Below, piece by piece: positions 1 through 8,946 of a stretch of 64,000 bases of DNA (the stretch's first letter is position 1; the number at the start of each line of letters is the position of its first letter). The position numbers were made by a program, and so were the translations under genes. The notes below the pieces were generated by a model. That model searched no databases. It was given only the letters and a program-made list of their open reading frames with translations, and had not been told where the DNA came from. Source of the DNA: Oceanidesulfovibrio indonesiensis (GTDB taxonomy: Bacteria > Desulfobacterota > Desulfovibrionia > Desulfovibrionales > Desulfovibrionaceae). The stretch covers positions 229,326-293,325 of the forward strand of contig NZ_QMIE01000003.1 of the NCBI RefSeq assembly GCF_007625075.1, in the 5' to 3' direction.

Positions 1-2
1 GG

Positions 3-785
3 CTAGCGCTTCAGGTTCGTGGCGGTCTGGAGCATGGCGTCCGAGGTCTGGATGGCTTTCGAGTTGATCTCGTACGCACGCTGTCCCACGATCATATTGA
101 CCATCTCGTCCACGATCTCCACGTTGGACATCTCCAGATATCCCTGGGTGATGGTGCCGAACTGGTCTTCTCCGGGCACGCCTTGCACCGCGTCCCCCGA
201 AGCCTCCGTGGAATAATAGAGGTTGCGGCCCGCGGCCTTGAGGCCTGCCGGGTTTGTGAAGGTGTAGATGGGTATCTCGGCGGTTGCGAGTTCCTCGCCT
301 CCGCGCCCAAGGGCGGTGATGTTGCCGTCGCTGGTGACCACGAGGTTGACCGTATCTTCCGGCACCTGGAACTCAGGGTCCAGGGGGTGGCCGTTGGCCG
401 TGACGATGGTGCCCTCGTCGTTGAGCTTGAAAGCGCCGGCGCGGGTGTAGGCCTCCTCGCCGTTGACGTCGATGCGGAAGAAGCCGTCGCCCTCGATGGC
501 GAGATCCAGGGGGTTGTCCGTATTCTGATAGTCGCCCTGGCTGAAGAGTTTGTGCACCGTTGTAGGCCTGACGCCCATGCCGACCTGGATGCCGGTGGGA
601 ATGCGCTGGCCGCCTACCGTCTCCGTGCCGGCGATGCGCATGTTCTGGTACAGCAGGTCCTCGAACTCCGCGCGGTTCTTCTTGAATCCGATGGTGTTGA
701 CGTTGGCCAGGTTGTTGGAGATCACGTCGATGTTGAGCTGTTGCGCAATCATGCCCGTGGCCGAGGTCCAAAGTGAGCGCATCAT
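3..785 (-). CDS. flgG: Flagellar basal-body rod protein FlgG (distal rod)
   Basis: The 260-residue product has the normal FlgG length and forms the distal rod of the flagellar axial structure in the periplasm. The N-terminal rod signature (LWTSATGMIAQQLNIDVISNNLANV, here split: ATGMIAQQLNIDVISNN and NLANVNTIGFKK, residues about 8-36) and the C-terminal one (NVEIVDEMVNMIVGQRAYE, then SKAIQTSDAML) are both intact. The ATG at 785 follows an AGGAGGG Shine-Dalgarno about nine bases upstream; a second ATG comes straight after it. It lies just downstream of flgF on the same strand and probably shares its transcript. The stop codon sits at 3-5, so the gene is complete. Confidence 0.96.
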   Translation of the reverse strand: MMRSLWTSATGMIAQQLNIDVISNNLANVNTIGFKKNRAEFEDLLYQNMRIAGTETVGGQRIPTGIQVGMGVRPTTVHKLFSQGDYQNTDNPLDLAIEGDGFFRIDVNGEEAYTRAGAFKLNDEGTIVTANGHPLDPEFQVPEDTVNLVVTSDGNITALGRGGEELATAEIPIYTFTNPAGLKAAGRNLYYSTEASGDAVQGVPGEDQFGTITQGYLEMSNVEIVDEMVNMIVGQRAYEINSKAIQTSDAMLQTATNLKR

Positions 786-799
786 GGGCTGAATCCCTC

Positions 800-1585
800 C
801 TAGAGCGCTTTGCCGACACGCTGGATGGCTTTGGTGTCGGTGTCGTTTGTTTCGGAAATGACTTTCCCGTAAGCCTCGAAGGCGCGTTGCGTCTCGATCA
901 TGTTGACCATTTCCTCGACCACGTTGATGTTCGAGGATTCGAGAAAGCCCTGCACGACCTGCGAATTCACGGGCTCGACCTCCACAGCGGCCAGGCCGTC
1001 CTTGGTCCGGAACAGATTGTGCCCGAGCTTTTCGAGCACCTGCGGATCTTCCAGCTCGACCACCTGGACCTGACCCACGAGTTCGTTGTCCGCGAAAATC
1101 TGGCCGTCGGGACCGAACTCGATGATGCTGACGTCCTCCGGCATCACGACGGGACCACCCACGCCCAGAAGACGGTCACCTCGGGAGTTCACCAACTCGC
1201 CGTCGATGTTCTTGTGCAGGTTGCCGTTGCGGGTGTAGTATTCGTCGCCGCCAACGCCCTGCACCTTGAAGAATCCAGGCCCCTGTATGGCGAGATCCAG
1301 TTGCGAGCCCGTCTGCTTGAGACCGCCTTGGGAAAAATCGGTTTTGAATCCGGCAATGCGCGGCCTGGCAAGATGCACCGGCGGGGGGAACAGCTTCTTC
1401 TGGCGCAGATCGAGGCTTGGCTCCATGATGTTGTCGTGTGCGTAGGCCACAAACGTGTCCTCGAAGGTGTACTGCTCACGTTTGAACCCGCTCGTGTTGG
1501 CGTTCGCCAAATTATTGGCGATGATGTCCAGCCGATGTTCGCTGGTAAGCGCTCCGAAGAGCGCGGAATACATGCTGCTTTGCAT
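800..1585 (-). CDS. flgF: Flagellar basal-body rod protein FlgF (proximal rod)
   Basis: The 261-residue product starts MQSSMYSALFGALTSEHR and carries the rod/hook family motif DIIANNLANANTSGFK near the N terminus, with the conserved C-terminal helix (NVVEEMVNMIETQRAFEAY). It is a structural subunit of the flagellar rod. The reading frame stays open further upstream, but the ATG at 1585 has a strong AGGAGG six bases before it and begins where family members begin. It is followed by flgG after 14 bases. A sigma-54-like promoter lies about 75 bases upstream, so this is probably the first gene of the transcript. Confidence 0.95.
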   Translation of the reverse strand: MQSSMYSALFGALTSEHRLDIIANNLANANTSGFKREQYTFEDTFVAYAHDNIMEPSLDLRQKKLFPPPVHLARPRIAGFKTDFSQGGLKQTGSQLDLAIQGPGFFKVQGVGGDEYYTRNGNLHKNIDGELVNSRGDRLLGVGGPVVMPEDVSIIEFGPDGQIFADNELVGQVQVVELEDPQVLEKLGHNLFRTKDGLAAVEVEPVNSQVVQGFLESSNINVVEEMVNMIETQRAFEAYGKVISETNDTDTKAIQRVGKAL

Positions 1586-1658
1586 TGTCGGTCCTCCTGT
1601 GCCTGCGTAGGCGAAGCAAGATGCGGACCACATTCCTTGTGATCTTTGCGGAAAGAGA

Positions 1659-1675
1659 TGCACGGACCGTGCCGC
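1659..1675 (-). promoter_or_regulatory. Sigma-54-type promoter for flgF-flgG
   Basis: On the minus strand the sequence GCGGCACGGTCCGTGCA keeps the invariant GG and GC dinucleotides of the -24/-12 elements exactly ten bases apart and matches GGCACG-N4-xTGCA. It sits 74 bases upstream of the flgF start codon. Flagellar rod genes are commonly sigma-54 dependent in this group, which fits. No activator site was identified nearby. Confidence 0.6.
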
Positions 1676-1716
1676 GGCGTCGCGCAAAAAACCCCCTGCT
1701 CTGTACGAGAACCGCC

Positions 1717-1745
1717 TTGACAGGGGCAGGAGGCATGGGTATTGG
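1717..1745 (+). promoter_or_regulatory. Sigma-70-type promoter before tRNA-Gly
   Basis: A perfect TTGACA at 1717-1722 is followed after 17 bases by TATTGG (1740-1745), a weak -10. It ends 16 bases before the tRNA-Gly gene and points towards it. A strong -35 close to a tRNA is expected; the poor -10 keeps confidence moderate. Confidence 0.45.
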
Positions 1746-1761
1746 ATTTATTTCCCGAAGG

Positions 1762-1837
1762 GCGGGTGTAACTCAGTTGGTAGAGTACAAGCTTCCCAAG
1801 CTTGGGGTCGCGGGTTCGAATCCCGTCGCCCGCTCCA
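1762..1837 (+). tRNA. tRNA-Gly (anticodon CCC)
   Basis: A complete cloverleaf can be folded by eye. The acceptor arm is GCGGGTG against CGCCCGC (one T-G wobble), the D arm is ACTC/GAGT, and the anticodon stem CAAGC/GCTTG closes the loop TTCCCAA. The T arm is GCGGG-TTCGAAT-CCCGT, followed by discriminator T and an encoded CCA. The loop puts CCC at positions 34-36, which reads GGG glycine codons. Confidence 0.93.
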
Positions 1838-2059
1838 GTTTTCCCGTCGTGTCGTCGCCCGATTCATCAGAGACGCCGCAAGCGCCTCGCGGATCGCATC
1901 GGAACGACAACCGCCCTTCGAAGGTGGCGCGTACGGCACTACGCGAAAACGCGCCTCGTCACCACGCGGTCTGAGCGATACACGGGGTGGGCCTTGGGGG
2001 TCCCCCCTTTTTTCTTGGCATCGGCTGCACGGGACGAACGGGAACGTTGGGGAGTGCGC

Positions 2060-2575
2060 ATGGAAAACGACGACGCACAAAAACAGATTGAACGCATCGC
2101 ACGGACAATGGCTTCGGCTTTCGGCCTCGACCTCTGGGGGGTACAGTACAAACCCTCGGGCAAACGGGGCGTGGTGCGCGTCTTTCTGGACAAGCCGGGC
2201 GAGGGCGAGGTGGACGTGGACGAATGCGCCCAGGTCTCGCGACACATGAGCGTAGCCCTCGACGCCGAGGATATCGTTCCCGGCAGATATACGCTGGAGG
2301 TCTCCTCTCCCGGCTTGGAGCGGCTTTTTTTCAGCCTCGGGCAACTCGCGGGGTACGAAGGCCGAAAAATCGCGGTCGTTACGAAGACCCCGCTTTTTGA
2401 AGCGGACTTCCCCGGCCGCAAACGTTTCATCGGCGTCCTTGTTGAGGTCGTCGATTCGGGAATCAGGCTCGACCCCGGCGACGGTGGGGATCCCCTGGAA
2501 TTCCCCTGGACTGAAATTGAAACGACCAGACTCGTCCACGAATTCGACGAGAAAGCTAAAACCGCGAAGAAATAA
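2060..2575 (+). CDS. rimP: Ribosome maturation factor RimP
   Basis: This 171-residue protein is RimP, which helps assemble the 30S subunit. Typical segments are ASAFGLDLWGVQYK, VRVFLDKPGEG, the ECAQVSRHMSVALDAED stretch and YTLEVSSPGLER. The ATG at 2060 has GGGGAG about five bases upstream; in-frame codons further 5' run into the tRNA and are not used. It heads the nusA-infB cluster in its usual position. The 220 bases between the tRNA and rimP contain no other gene that I can see, only a G-run/C-run/T-run (around 1987-2012) that could fold but lacks a proper loop. Confidence 0.93.
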   Translation: MENDDAQKQIERIARTMASAFGLDLWGVQYKPSGKRGVVRVFLDKPGEGEVDVDECAQVSRHMSVALDAEDIVPGRYTLEVSSPGLERLFFSLGQLAGYEGRKIAVVTKTPLFEADFPGRKRFIGVLVEVVDSGIRLDPGDGGDPLEFPWTEIETTRLVHEFDEKAKTAKK

Positions 2576-2667
2576 ACTCGGACACGAACGAGCTTCTTTA
2601 TAGATACCGTTGAGCCGGAGCGGGCGTAGCCGCCCTTCCACGACCCCGGATGACACGGGAGGCGACC

Positions 2668-4041
2668 ATGAGCATGGAACTCAAAAAAGCCATCGAACAG
2701 ATCAGCAAAGATCGCGGCATCGACCGGGATCTCCTCATAGATACCCTGGAGGAGGCCGTGCGCTCGTCCGTGGTTCGCAAGTACGGCGAAAACCAGGATA
2801 TCGAGGTAGGATTCAACGAGGAAACCGGCGAGATGGAGGTCTACCTCTTCAAGGTCGTCACCGAAGACGTCGAGGATCCCAACACCGAAATTTCCCTGGA
2901 AGAAGCCATCGAACACGATCCCGGCGTGGTCCTGGACGACGAGATCGGCTTCAAACTCAACGTGGAAGATCTCGGCCGCATCGCGGCGCAGTCCGCCAAG
3001 CAGGTCATCATCCAGCGCATGCGCGACGCCGAGCAGGAGATCATCTACGAAGAGTACAAGGACCGCAAAGGCGAAATCGTCAGCGGCATTGTCCAGCGCC
3101 GCGACCGCATGGGCTGGATCATCAACCTCGGACGCACCGAGGCGCTCCTGCCCAAGGAAGAGCAGATTCCCAAGGAACGCTTCAAACGCGGCGACCGCGT
3201 CCAGGCATTCATCGTGGAAGTGCGCAAGGAAGGACGCGGACCGCAGGTCATCGTCTCCCGCTCGCACCCGGACTATATGGCTTCGCTGTTCAAGCGCGAA
3301 GTTCCCGAAGTGGACGACAACACGGTCCAGATCATGGGCATCGCCCGCGACCCGGGCAGCCGCGCCAAGGTGGCCGTGCTCTCCCGCGACCGCGACGTCG
3401 ACCCGGTAGGCGCCTGCGTCGGCATCCGAGGTTCGCGCATCCAGAACATCGTTCAGGAACTGCGCGGCGAACGCATCGACATCGTCGTCTGGAGCCCGGA
3501 GATCGCCACCTACGCAGCTCACGCACTGTCCCCGGCGCTCATCTCGCGCATCGCCGTGGACGAGGACGACAAGCTGCTCGAAGTCATCGTGCCGGACGAC
3601 CAGCTGACCCTGGCCATCGGCCGCAAGGGGCAGAACGTAAAACTCGCCTCCAAGCTGCTTGGCTGGAAGATCGATATCTACACAGAGAGCCGCTACAACG
3701 AGCTCAACGTGGGACGCGAAAAGCTCGACCAGATCGCCAGCGTGGCCGAGATTCCGATCGAACGGTTCTTCCAGGCAGGACTCGAGAATCCCGAGCAGGT
3801 AGCACTGGCAACCGACGAAGAACTCGAAGAAAAGCTCAAGCTGACTCCCGCCAAGGTGAGCCAGGTTCGCGCCGCTATCAACTTCCTGGGCCTCGCCCCC
3901 AAGGCGGATGAAGCCGAGGAAGCCGCCGTGGAGCCCGAGGAAAGCGCCGCGCCGGACGAAGAGACAATTACGGAAGCCAAAGCCGAAATCCGAGTGGACG
4001 CAGAACCGCCCGCTCCGGAAGAACCGGCTTCGGACGATTGA
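2668..4041 (+). CDS. nusA: Transcription termination/antitermination protein NusA
   Basis: The 457-residue product binds RNA polymerase and modulates pausing, termination and antitermination. It has the N-terminal polymerase-binding domain (about 1-125), an S1 domain (about 132-200, KGEIVSGIVQRRDRMGW), and two KH domains (GACVGIRGSRIQNIVQELRG and LTLAIGRKGQNVKLASKLLG). A helical region follows, then an acidic Glu/Pro/Ala-rich tail. The ATG at 2668 was chosen over the in-frame ATG at 2650 because GGGAGG sits five bases before it. It lies between rimP and ylxR as in most bacteria. Confidence 0.97.
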   Translation: MSMELKKAIEQISKDRGIDRDLLIDTLEEAVRSSVVRKYGENQDIEVGFNEETGEMEVYLFKVVTEDVEDPNTEISLEEAIEHDPGVVLDDEIGFKLNVEDLGRIAAQSAKQVIIQRMRDAEQEIIYEEYKDRKGEIVSGIVQRRDRMGWIINLGRTEALLPKEEQIPKERFKRGDRVQAFIVEVRKEGRGPQVIVSRSHPDYMASLFKREVPEVDDNTVQIMGIARDPGSRAKVAVLSRDRDVDPVGACVGIRGSRIQNIVQELRGERIDIVVWSPEIATYAAHALSPALISRIAVDEDDKLLEVIVPDDQLTLAIGRKGQNVKLASKLLGWKIDIYTESRYNELNVGREKLDQIASVAEIPIERFFQAGLENPEQVALATDEELEEKLKLTPAKVSQVRAAINFLGLAPKADEAEEAAVEPEESAAPDEETITEAKAEIRVDAEPPAPEEPASDD

Positions 4042-4108
4042 TACGACGAATGAAGAGACGTTTCCCGTCAGGGAGCGTCCCGGGAAAAACGAACTGCTGT
4101 GAACGAGG

Positions 4109-4360
4109 ATGCATGACAACGCCAGGATGCATGACGAAGCTCGCGCTGAAAAACTGCGCCGCGTCCCCGAGCGGACCTGTATGGTCTGCCGTGTCAAGCG
4201 GCCCAAATCGGAACTCCTCCGATTCGTGGCCGGTCAGGACGGCCTGCTCCCGGACCCGAAACAGATTCTGCCGGGAAGAGGTTGCTACGTATGCCTCCAG
4301 GGTGAGTGCAAGTCGCAACTCAGGCAGGGCCATTGCCGATCGAGGAAGAGAAGGGGGTGA
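4109..4360 (+). CDS. ylxR: YlxR family (DUF448) RNA-binding protein
   Basis: A small basic protein of 83 residues with the YlxR signature RTCMVCRVKRPKSELLRFV and GRGCYVCLQGEC. The family sits between nusA and infB in many bacteria, as here; in Bacillus a member modulates RNase P, so an RNA-related role is expected. The start is uncertain: ATG 4109 has GAGG directly against it, while the in-frame ATG at 4127 would give 77 residues. The stop codon overlaps the ribosome-binding site of infB, so the two are probably translationally coupled. Confidence 0.88.
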   Translation: MHDNARMHDEARAEKLRRVPERTCMVCRVKRPKSELLRFVAGQDGLLPDPKQILPGRGCYVCLQGECKSQLRQGHCRSRKRRG

Positions 4361-4363
4361 CGC

Positions 4364-7252
4364 ATGACGATCACTGTCAAAGACCTGTCCAATGAGCTCG
4401 GGGTCAACAAGAAAGAGCTCATCCAGGCCCTGCGCGAGTTGGGTGTCCAGGTAAAAAGCCACATGAGCGCCGTTGACGACGAACAGGCCGCAGAAATGCG
4501 CGCACGCTTCAAAAACGGCGGTGAGGAAGGCGGAGCCGGCATGGTCCGCAAGGAAGTGCAGCCCGGCGTCATCGTACGCCGTCGGCGCAAGCCCAAGGCC
4601 GGTGCTCCGGAAGAGGAGCATGCCGAGGAAACTGCCGAAGAGATAGCCGAAGCGACAGTCGAAGATGCCGTCGCGGAGGCGGAAGAAGCTGCTCCGGCAG
4701 AACCAATGGCCGAGGCTCCTGCGGCCGAAAAGGCCGAACCTGCGAAGGCTCGAGGCGCGCGCATCATTTCCGCACCGGGCGAGGCCGCTCCCGAGCCGGA
4801 ACCCGAGGCTGAACCCGAGCCTGCTGAAGCAACCGCCGAGGTTGCTTCCGAGCAAGAGCCAGCCGAAGCCGCTCCGGCCGAAGAACCCGAGGCCGAGGCC
4901 CCCGTTGCTGAAAAGCACGCAGTGGTCGAGGCTCCTGCTGAAGCCGAGGCCCCTGCTGAGGAGCAGGCCGAAGAGCCTGTCCGGAAACCTGAGGAAGAAG
5001 CTGCCGAGGCCGCTCCGGAAAAGGCCGATACAGCCGAAAAGACGGCTGAGGAAGCGAAGAAGAAGGCCAAGGATAAGAAGCCCAAGAAAAAGGCCAGGAA
5101 AGAGCCCGAGACCGGCCCTCAGGTCCGGGTCATCTCCATGCCCGACCCGGCCGAGGTCGCACGCGCCCAGGCCGAGGCCGAACTGGCCAAGGAAGGCATG
5201 CCCGATCCCAGCGGCCGCGCTCCCCGCCCTGCTACTCCGGGAACCCCGCCGCCTTCGCAGCGCAAGGGAAGCGTCCGTAAAAAGGACCGCCGCGTGGTGG
5301 ACTTCTCACAGAACCTCTCGGAGGAAGAAGACCGCCGTCGCGCTTCGTTGCAGGCCAAGAAGAAAAAGGCACAGCCCGTGCGCGACAAGACCGGCGGCAA
5401 GACGCGTCCCCGTCGCGGCAGACGTCCGCAGTTCGACGCCGAGCACGCGCACAGCGCCACCATGGCCGAACAGGCTTCCCAACCGCTCAAACAGGCCAAG
5501 CGCAAATTGCGCATCGACGAAGCCATCCGCGTTTCCGACATGGCGCACCAGATGGGCGTCAAGGCGCAGTCCGTTATCAAGGTCCTTTTGGGTCTCGGTG
5601 TGATGGCCACCATCAACCAGTCTCTGGACTTCGACACCGCCGGCCTGGTCGCCTCCGAGTTCGGCTATGAAGTCGAGAAGGTCGGCTTCTCCGAGGACGC
5701 GTACATCGCACCGCGCGAAGAAGATTCTCCCGAGACGATGAAATCCCGTCCGCCCGTCGTGACCATCATGGGGCACGTCGACCACGGCAAGACCTCCCTG
5801 CTCGACGCCATCCGGGAATCCAACATCACGGGCGGCGAGGCAGGCGGAATCACTCAGCACATCGGCGCCTACCATGTGCCCACCCCTCGCGGCGAAGTCG
5901 TGTTCCTGGATACGCCCGGCCACGAAGCCTTCACCGCCATGCGCGCACGCGGCGCCCAGGTCACGGATATCGTGGTCCTCGTGGTCGCAGCGGACGACGG
6001 CGTGATGGACCAGACCCGCGAGGCCGTGAACCACTCCCGCGCCGCCGGCGTACCCATCGTGGTCGCCGTGAACAAGATGGACAAGGAAGGCGCAGACCCG
6101 GACCGCGTGAAGCGCGAGCTGGCCGACCTGGGCCTCCTGCCCGAGGACTGGGGCGGCGAGACCATCTACGGGCATGTTTCGGCCAAAGAACATACCGGAC
6201 TGGATGAACTTCTCGAAATGATCATCCTCCAGGCCGAAGTGCTCGAACTCAAGGCCAACCCGGACAAGCCCGCCCGCGGCCACATCGTGGAGGCCCGGCT
6301 GGACAAGGGTCGCGGCGCCGTGGCCACCGTGCTCATCCAGGAAGGCACCCTGCGCCAGGGCGATCCGTTCGTGTGCGGCCTCTTCTCGGGCCGTGTCCGC
6401 GCCATGTTCAACGACAAGGGCGAGAAAGTCGATGCCGCCGGGCCGTCCATCCCCGTGGAAGTCCAGGGGTTCGAAGGCGTTCCGGAAGCAGGCGACGAGT
6501 TCGTGGGAGTGGAAGACGACAAGGTCGCGCGCCGCATCGCCGAAGCTCGCCAGCTCAAGCAGCGCGAAAAGGAACTCGCCAAGGAATCCAAGATCACTCT
6601 GGAAACCTTCCTGGCCAAGAAGGCCGAGGGCGAAGCCCGTATTCTCAACCTGGTCATCAAATCCGATGTCCAGGGCTCCCTGGAAGCCGTGTCCGAAGCA
6701 CTGGCCAAGCTCTCCACGGACGAGGTCAAGGTCCACGTCATCCACGGCGGCACCGGCGCCATCACGGAATCGGACATCATGCTCGCCTCGGCGTCCGAAG
6801 CCGTCATCATCGGCTTCAACGTGCGCCCCTCGGCCAAGGTCAAGGACGTGGCCGAACAGGAAAAGGTCGACATCCGCTTCTACGACATCATCTACAAGCT
6901 GGTGAACGACATCAAAGACGCGCTGTCCGGCATGCTCGCTCCGGAAGTACGCGAGGTCTACCTGGGGCAGGCCGAAGTGCGCGACACCTTCAGCGTGCCC
7001 AAAGTGGGGACGGTGGCGGGCTGCGCCGTCATGGACGGCAAGATCACCCGCAACGCCGGCATCCGGCTGCTCCGCGAAGGCGTGGTCATTTACACCGGCA
7101 CGGTGTCCTCGCTCAAGCGCTTCAAGGATGACGTCAAGGAAGTGCAGAAAGGGTACGAGTGCGGTATCGGACTCACCAACTACAACGACATCAAGGTCGG
7201 CGACATAATCGAGGCCTTCGAGGAAGTGGAGGAAGCGCGCACCCTCGACTAG
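4364..7252 (+). CDS. infB: Translation initiation factor IF-2
   Basis: The 962-residue GTPase brings initiator tRNA to the 30S subunit. An IF2_N domain occupies residues 1-50. A long Ala/Glu/Pro/Lys-rich low-complexity segment follows (about 65-280) and a second IF2_N-like domain lies near 385-440. The G domain starts near 465: G1 GHVDHGKT, G2 [11 protein letters not shown]3 DTPGHEAF, G4 NKMDK, G5 SAKEHTG. Domains II-IV are complete, ending in a conserved C2 region ([17 protein letters not shown]). ATG 4364 is preceded by AGGGGGTG that overlaps the ylxR stop. Confidence 0.98.
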   Translation: MTITVKDLSNELGVNKKELIQALRELGVQVKSHMSAVDDEQAAEMRARFKNGGEEGGAGMVRKEVQPGVIVRRRRKPKAGAPEEEHAEETAEEIAEATVEDAVAEAEEAAPAEPMAEAPAAEKAEPAKARGARIISAPGEAAPEPEPEAEPEPAEATAEVASEQEPAEAAPAEEPEAEAPVAEKHAVVEAPAEAEAPAEEQAEEPVRKPEEEAAEAAPEKADTAEKTAEEAKKKAKDKKPKKKARKEPETGPQVRVISMPDPAEVARAQAEAELAKEGMPDPSGRAPRPATPGTPPPSQRKGSVRKKDRRVVDFSQNLSEEEDRRRASLQAKKKKAQPVRDKTGGKTRPRRGRRPQFDAEHAHSATMAEQASQPLKQAKRKLRIDEAIRVSDMAHQMGVKAQSVIKVLLGLGVMATINQSLDFDTAGLVASEFGYEVEKVGFSEDAYIAPREEDSPETMKSRPPVVTIMGHVDHGKTSLLDAIRESNITGGEAGGITQHIGAYHVPTPRGEVVFLDTPGHEAFTAMRARGAQVTDIVVLVVAADDGVMDQTREAVNHSRAAGVPIVVAVNKMDKEGADPDRVKRELADLGLLPEDWGGETIYGHVSAKEHTGLDELLEMIILQAEVLELKANPDKPARGHIVEARLDKGRGAVATVLIQEGTLRQGDPFVCGLFSGRVRAMFNDKGEKVDAAGPSIPVEVQGFEGVPEAGDEFVGVEDDKVARRIAEARQLKQREKELAKESKITLETFLAKKAEGEARILNLVIKSDVQGSLEAVSEALAKLSTDEVKVHVIHGGTGAITESDIMLASASEAVIIGFNVRPSAKVKDVAEQEKVDIRFYDIIYKLVNDIKDALSGMLAPEVREVYLGQAEVRDTFSVPKVGTVAGCAVMDGKITRNAGIRLLREGVVIYTGTVSSLKRFKDDVKEVQKGYECGIGLTNYNDIKVGDIIEAFEEVEEARTLD

Positions 7253-7274
7253 GGGGGTGCGCCTTTCATGCTGT

Positions 7275-7565
7275 ATGGTTATCGGAGTGCTGCGCGTCGA
7301 GTTCACGCTGCACGGCAACGCATCGCTCAAAGGCAAGCGGTCCGTCGCCCAGTCATTGAAGCGCAAGATGCGCAACAAGTTCAATGTGTCCGTAGCCGAG
7401 GTCGAATCGCAGGAAAGCCACACCCGGCTGGTGTTGGCCGCATCCACTGTGGGCAATGAGTGGAAGCACGTGGAAAGCCGACTGACCAAATGCCTCAACA
7501 TGCTCGAAGCAGCCGCGCCGGAAGAGATCACGGACAGCTCCATCGAGCTCTTCTCCCCTGAGTAG
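7275..7565 (+). CDS. DUF503 (YlxP-like) small protein
   Basis: A 96-residue protein of the DUF503 family, recognised by MVIGVLRVEFTLHG, SLKGKRSVAQSLKRKMRN and KFNVSVAEVE. Members usually sit between infB and rbfA, as here; the molecular role is not established, though the location suggests ribosome assembly or translation. The ATG at 7275 matches family N termini. An in-frame GTG at 7257, six codons upstream and touching the infB stop, lies immediately after a G-run and could be the true start, so the N terminus is uncertain. Confidence 0.85.
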   Translation: MVIGVLRVEFTLHGNASLKGKRSVAQSLKRKMRNKFNVSVAEVESQESHTRLVLAASTVGNEWKHVESRLTKCLNMLEAAAPEEITDSSIELFSPE

Positions 7566-7584
7566 GCCATACGACGACAGCCCC

Positions 7585-7941
7585 ATGACAGACTCCGATT
7601 CGAAACGGGCCCGACGCCTGGGTGATACCATTATGCGCGAGCTGGCGGACATTATTGCGACCGAGATGCAGGACCCGCGTCTTGAGCTCGTCACCATTCT
7701 GGATGTAACCCTGGACGCCCAGATGAATGTCGCCACCGTTCGCTACGCCGCGCACGCAGACGCCGACAAGGCCGCGGAAGGACTCGCCCATGCCCGCGGG
7801 TTCCTGCGCACCGAGCTGGGCAGGCGCTTCACCACACGCCGCGTGCCCGAGCTCACTTTCCAATATGATGATGACGCCGGAACACCAGCCGAAGACGCGG
7901 ACGCCTTCGAGGAAATGTTGCATGCAGCCCGTCGTGGATAA
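7585..7941 (+). CDS. rbfA: 30S ribosome-binding factor RbfA
   Basis: This 118-residue KH-like protein is RbfA, needed for late 16S rRNA maturation and cold adaptation. Recognisable parts are RARRLGDTIMRELADII, the DPRLELVTILDVTLDAQMN segment and FLRTELGRRFTTRRVPEL. The stop overlaps the following DHH gene by 20 bases, which argues for translational coupling. Confidence 0.95.
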   Translation: MTDSDSKRARRLGDTIMRELADIIATEMQDPRLELVTILDVTLDAQMNVATVRYAAHADADKAAEGLAHARGFLRTELGRRFTTRRVPELTFQYDDDAGTPAEDADAFEEMLHAARRG

Positions 7942-8941
7942 GATTCTGCACGTCCTGCGCACCGAGGACGACTTTCTGGTGGCCGGACACGCCACACCGG
8001 ACGGCGACGCGTACGGCTCGGCCGTTGCTGTCTGCCATCTGCTCTCCAGAATGGGCAAGCAGTTCCGCCACTACACCTCGGCTGGCGCGCCGGACACGTT
8101 CGACTGGCTGGTCCACCCGGAAGCGCCCCGCTCCTCGCTCCAAGGGTTCATTCCATCCTGGAGCATCATCCTCGACTCCAGCGACAGCGACCGGCTGGAC
8201 CCGGAGGTCCGCGACGCACTCGTCCCCGAGCGCACGGTGAACATCGACCACCACCTGGGCAACTCGCTGTTCGGCGCGCTGAACTGGGTGGATGCAAGCG
8301 AGCCCTCCGTAGGCACCATGATCGCCAAGCTTGCTCATGGGCTGGACATCCCCCTGACCGGCGACCTCGGCGAAGCGGTCTACCTGGCCATGGTCAGCGA
8401 TACCGGCCACTTCAGCTACGGCAACACCCGTCCGGAAACCCTGGAGCTCGCCGCCGAGATAATCCGCCTCGGCCTGAACCCCGGAGACTTCAACGCCAAG
8501 TTTGAAAAGAGCTGGACACCGCAGCGCATCAGGCTCTGGTCCCATGCTCTGGGCAGCGCAGTCTTGCATTGCGGCGGGCAGATCGGCGTGATTCGCATCA
8601 ACCGGGATATCCTGCGCAACACGGGGGCCGACGATCACGATTGCGACGGACTCGTGGAGGTCATGCGCCGGCTCAAGAGCGTGCGTATCGCCGTGTCCAT
8701 CCGCGAGACCGACAACGGCCACGTCAAGGTCAGCATGCGCTCCCACGGCAACGACAACGTACAGCTCGTGGCAAAGCACCTTGGCGGCGGTGGACACAAG
8801 AACGCAGCCGGCGCCACTGTGGCTGGCACCATGGACGATGTCGAACAGCTCATCGTGCATCACGGCAGCGAGGTGCTGAACCTCACCTGCCCGGACAAGG
8901 CATGCGACCCTGCGTCCGAGCAGGCGCAGACCAAGGCTTGA
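7922..8941 (+). CDS. DHH/DHHA1 phosphoesterase, NrnA-like (oligoribonuclease / pAp phosphatase)
   Basis: The 339-residue protein has a DHH catalytic domain followed by a DHHA1 substrate-binding domain. Metal-binding motifs are visible: HATPDGDAYGS (residues about 21-31), NIDHHLGN and VSDTGHFSYGN. The C-terminal glycine loop reads GGGGHKNAAGA. NrnA-type enzymes degrade short RNA oligomers and dephosphorylate pAp; between rbfA and truB this family is common in Gram-positives and delta-proteobacteria. ATG 7922 has GAGGAA upstream within rbfA. Whether it prefers nanoRNA or pAp cannot be told from sequence. Confidence 0.9.
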   Translation: MQPVVDKILHVLRTEDDFLVAGHATPDGDAYGSAVAVCHLLSRMGKQFRHYTSAGAPDTFDWLVHPEAPRSSLQGFIPSWSIILDSSDSDRLDPEVRDALVPERTVNIDHHLGNSLFGALNWVDASEPSVGTMIAKLAHGLDIPLTGDLGEAVYLAMVSDTGHFSYGNTRPETLELAAEIIRLGLNPGDFNAKFEKSWTPQRIRLWSHALGSAVLHCGGQIGVIRINRDILRNTGADDHDCDGLVEVMRRLKSVRIAVSIRETDNGHVKVSMRSHGNDNVQLVAKHLGGGGHKNAAGATVAGTMDDVEQLIVHHGSEVLNLTCPDKACDPASEQAQTKA

Positions 8942-8946
8942 TCGTT

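Noticed and set aside
1987-2012. G-run, C-run and T-run upstream of rimP that looked like a terminator.
   Set aside because: The G and C runs are adjacent with no room for a loop, so a stable terminator hairpin cannot form as written.
1748-2656. A minus-strand open frame across the tRNA-Gly and rimP.
   Set aside because: It overlaps a tRNA gene and rimP completely; implausible as a gene.
4665-5100. Repeats in infB resembling a tandem-repeat insertion.
   Set aside because: This is the normal low-complexity Ala/Glu/Pro-rich region between IF-2 N-terminal domains, not a mobile repeat.
5306-7570. A minus-strand open frame of about 750 codons opposite infB.
   Set aside because: Antisense shadow of infB; no start signals and no recognisable domain.
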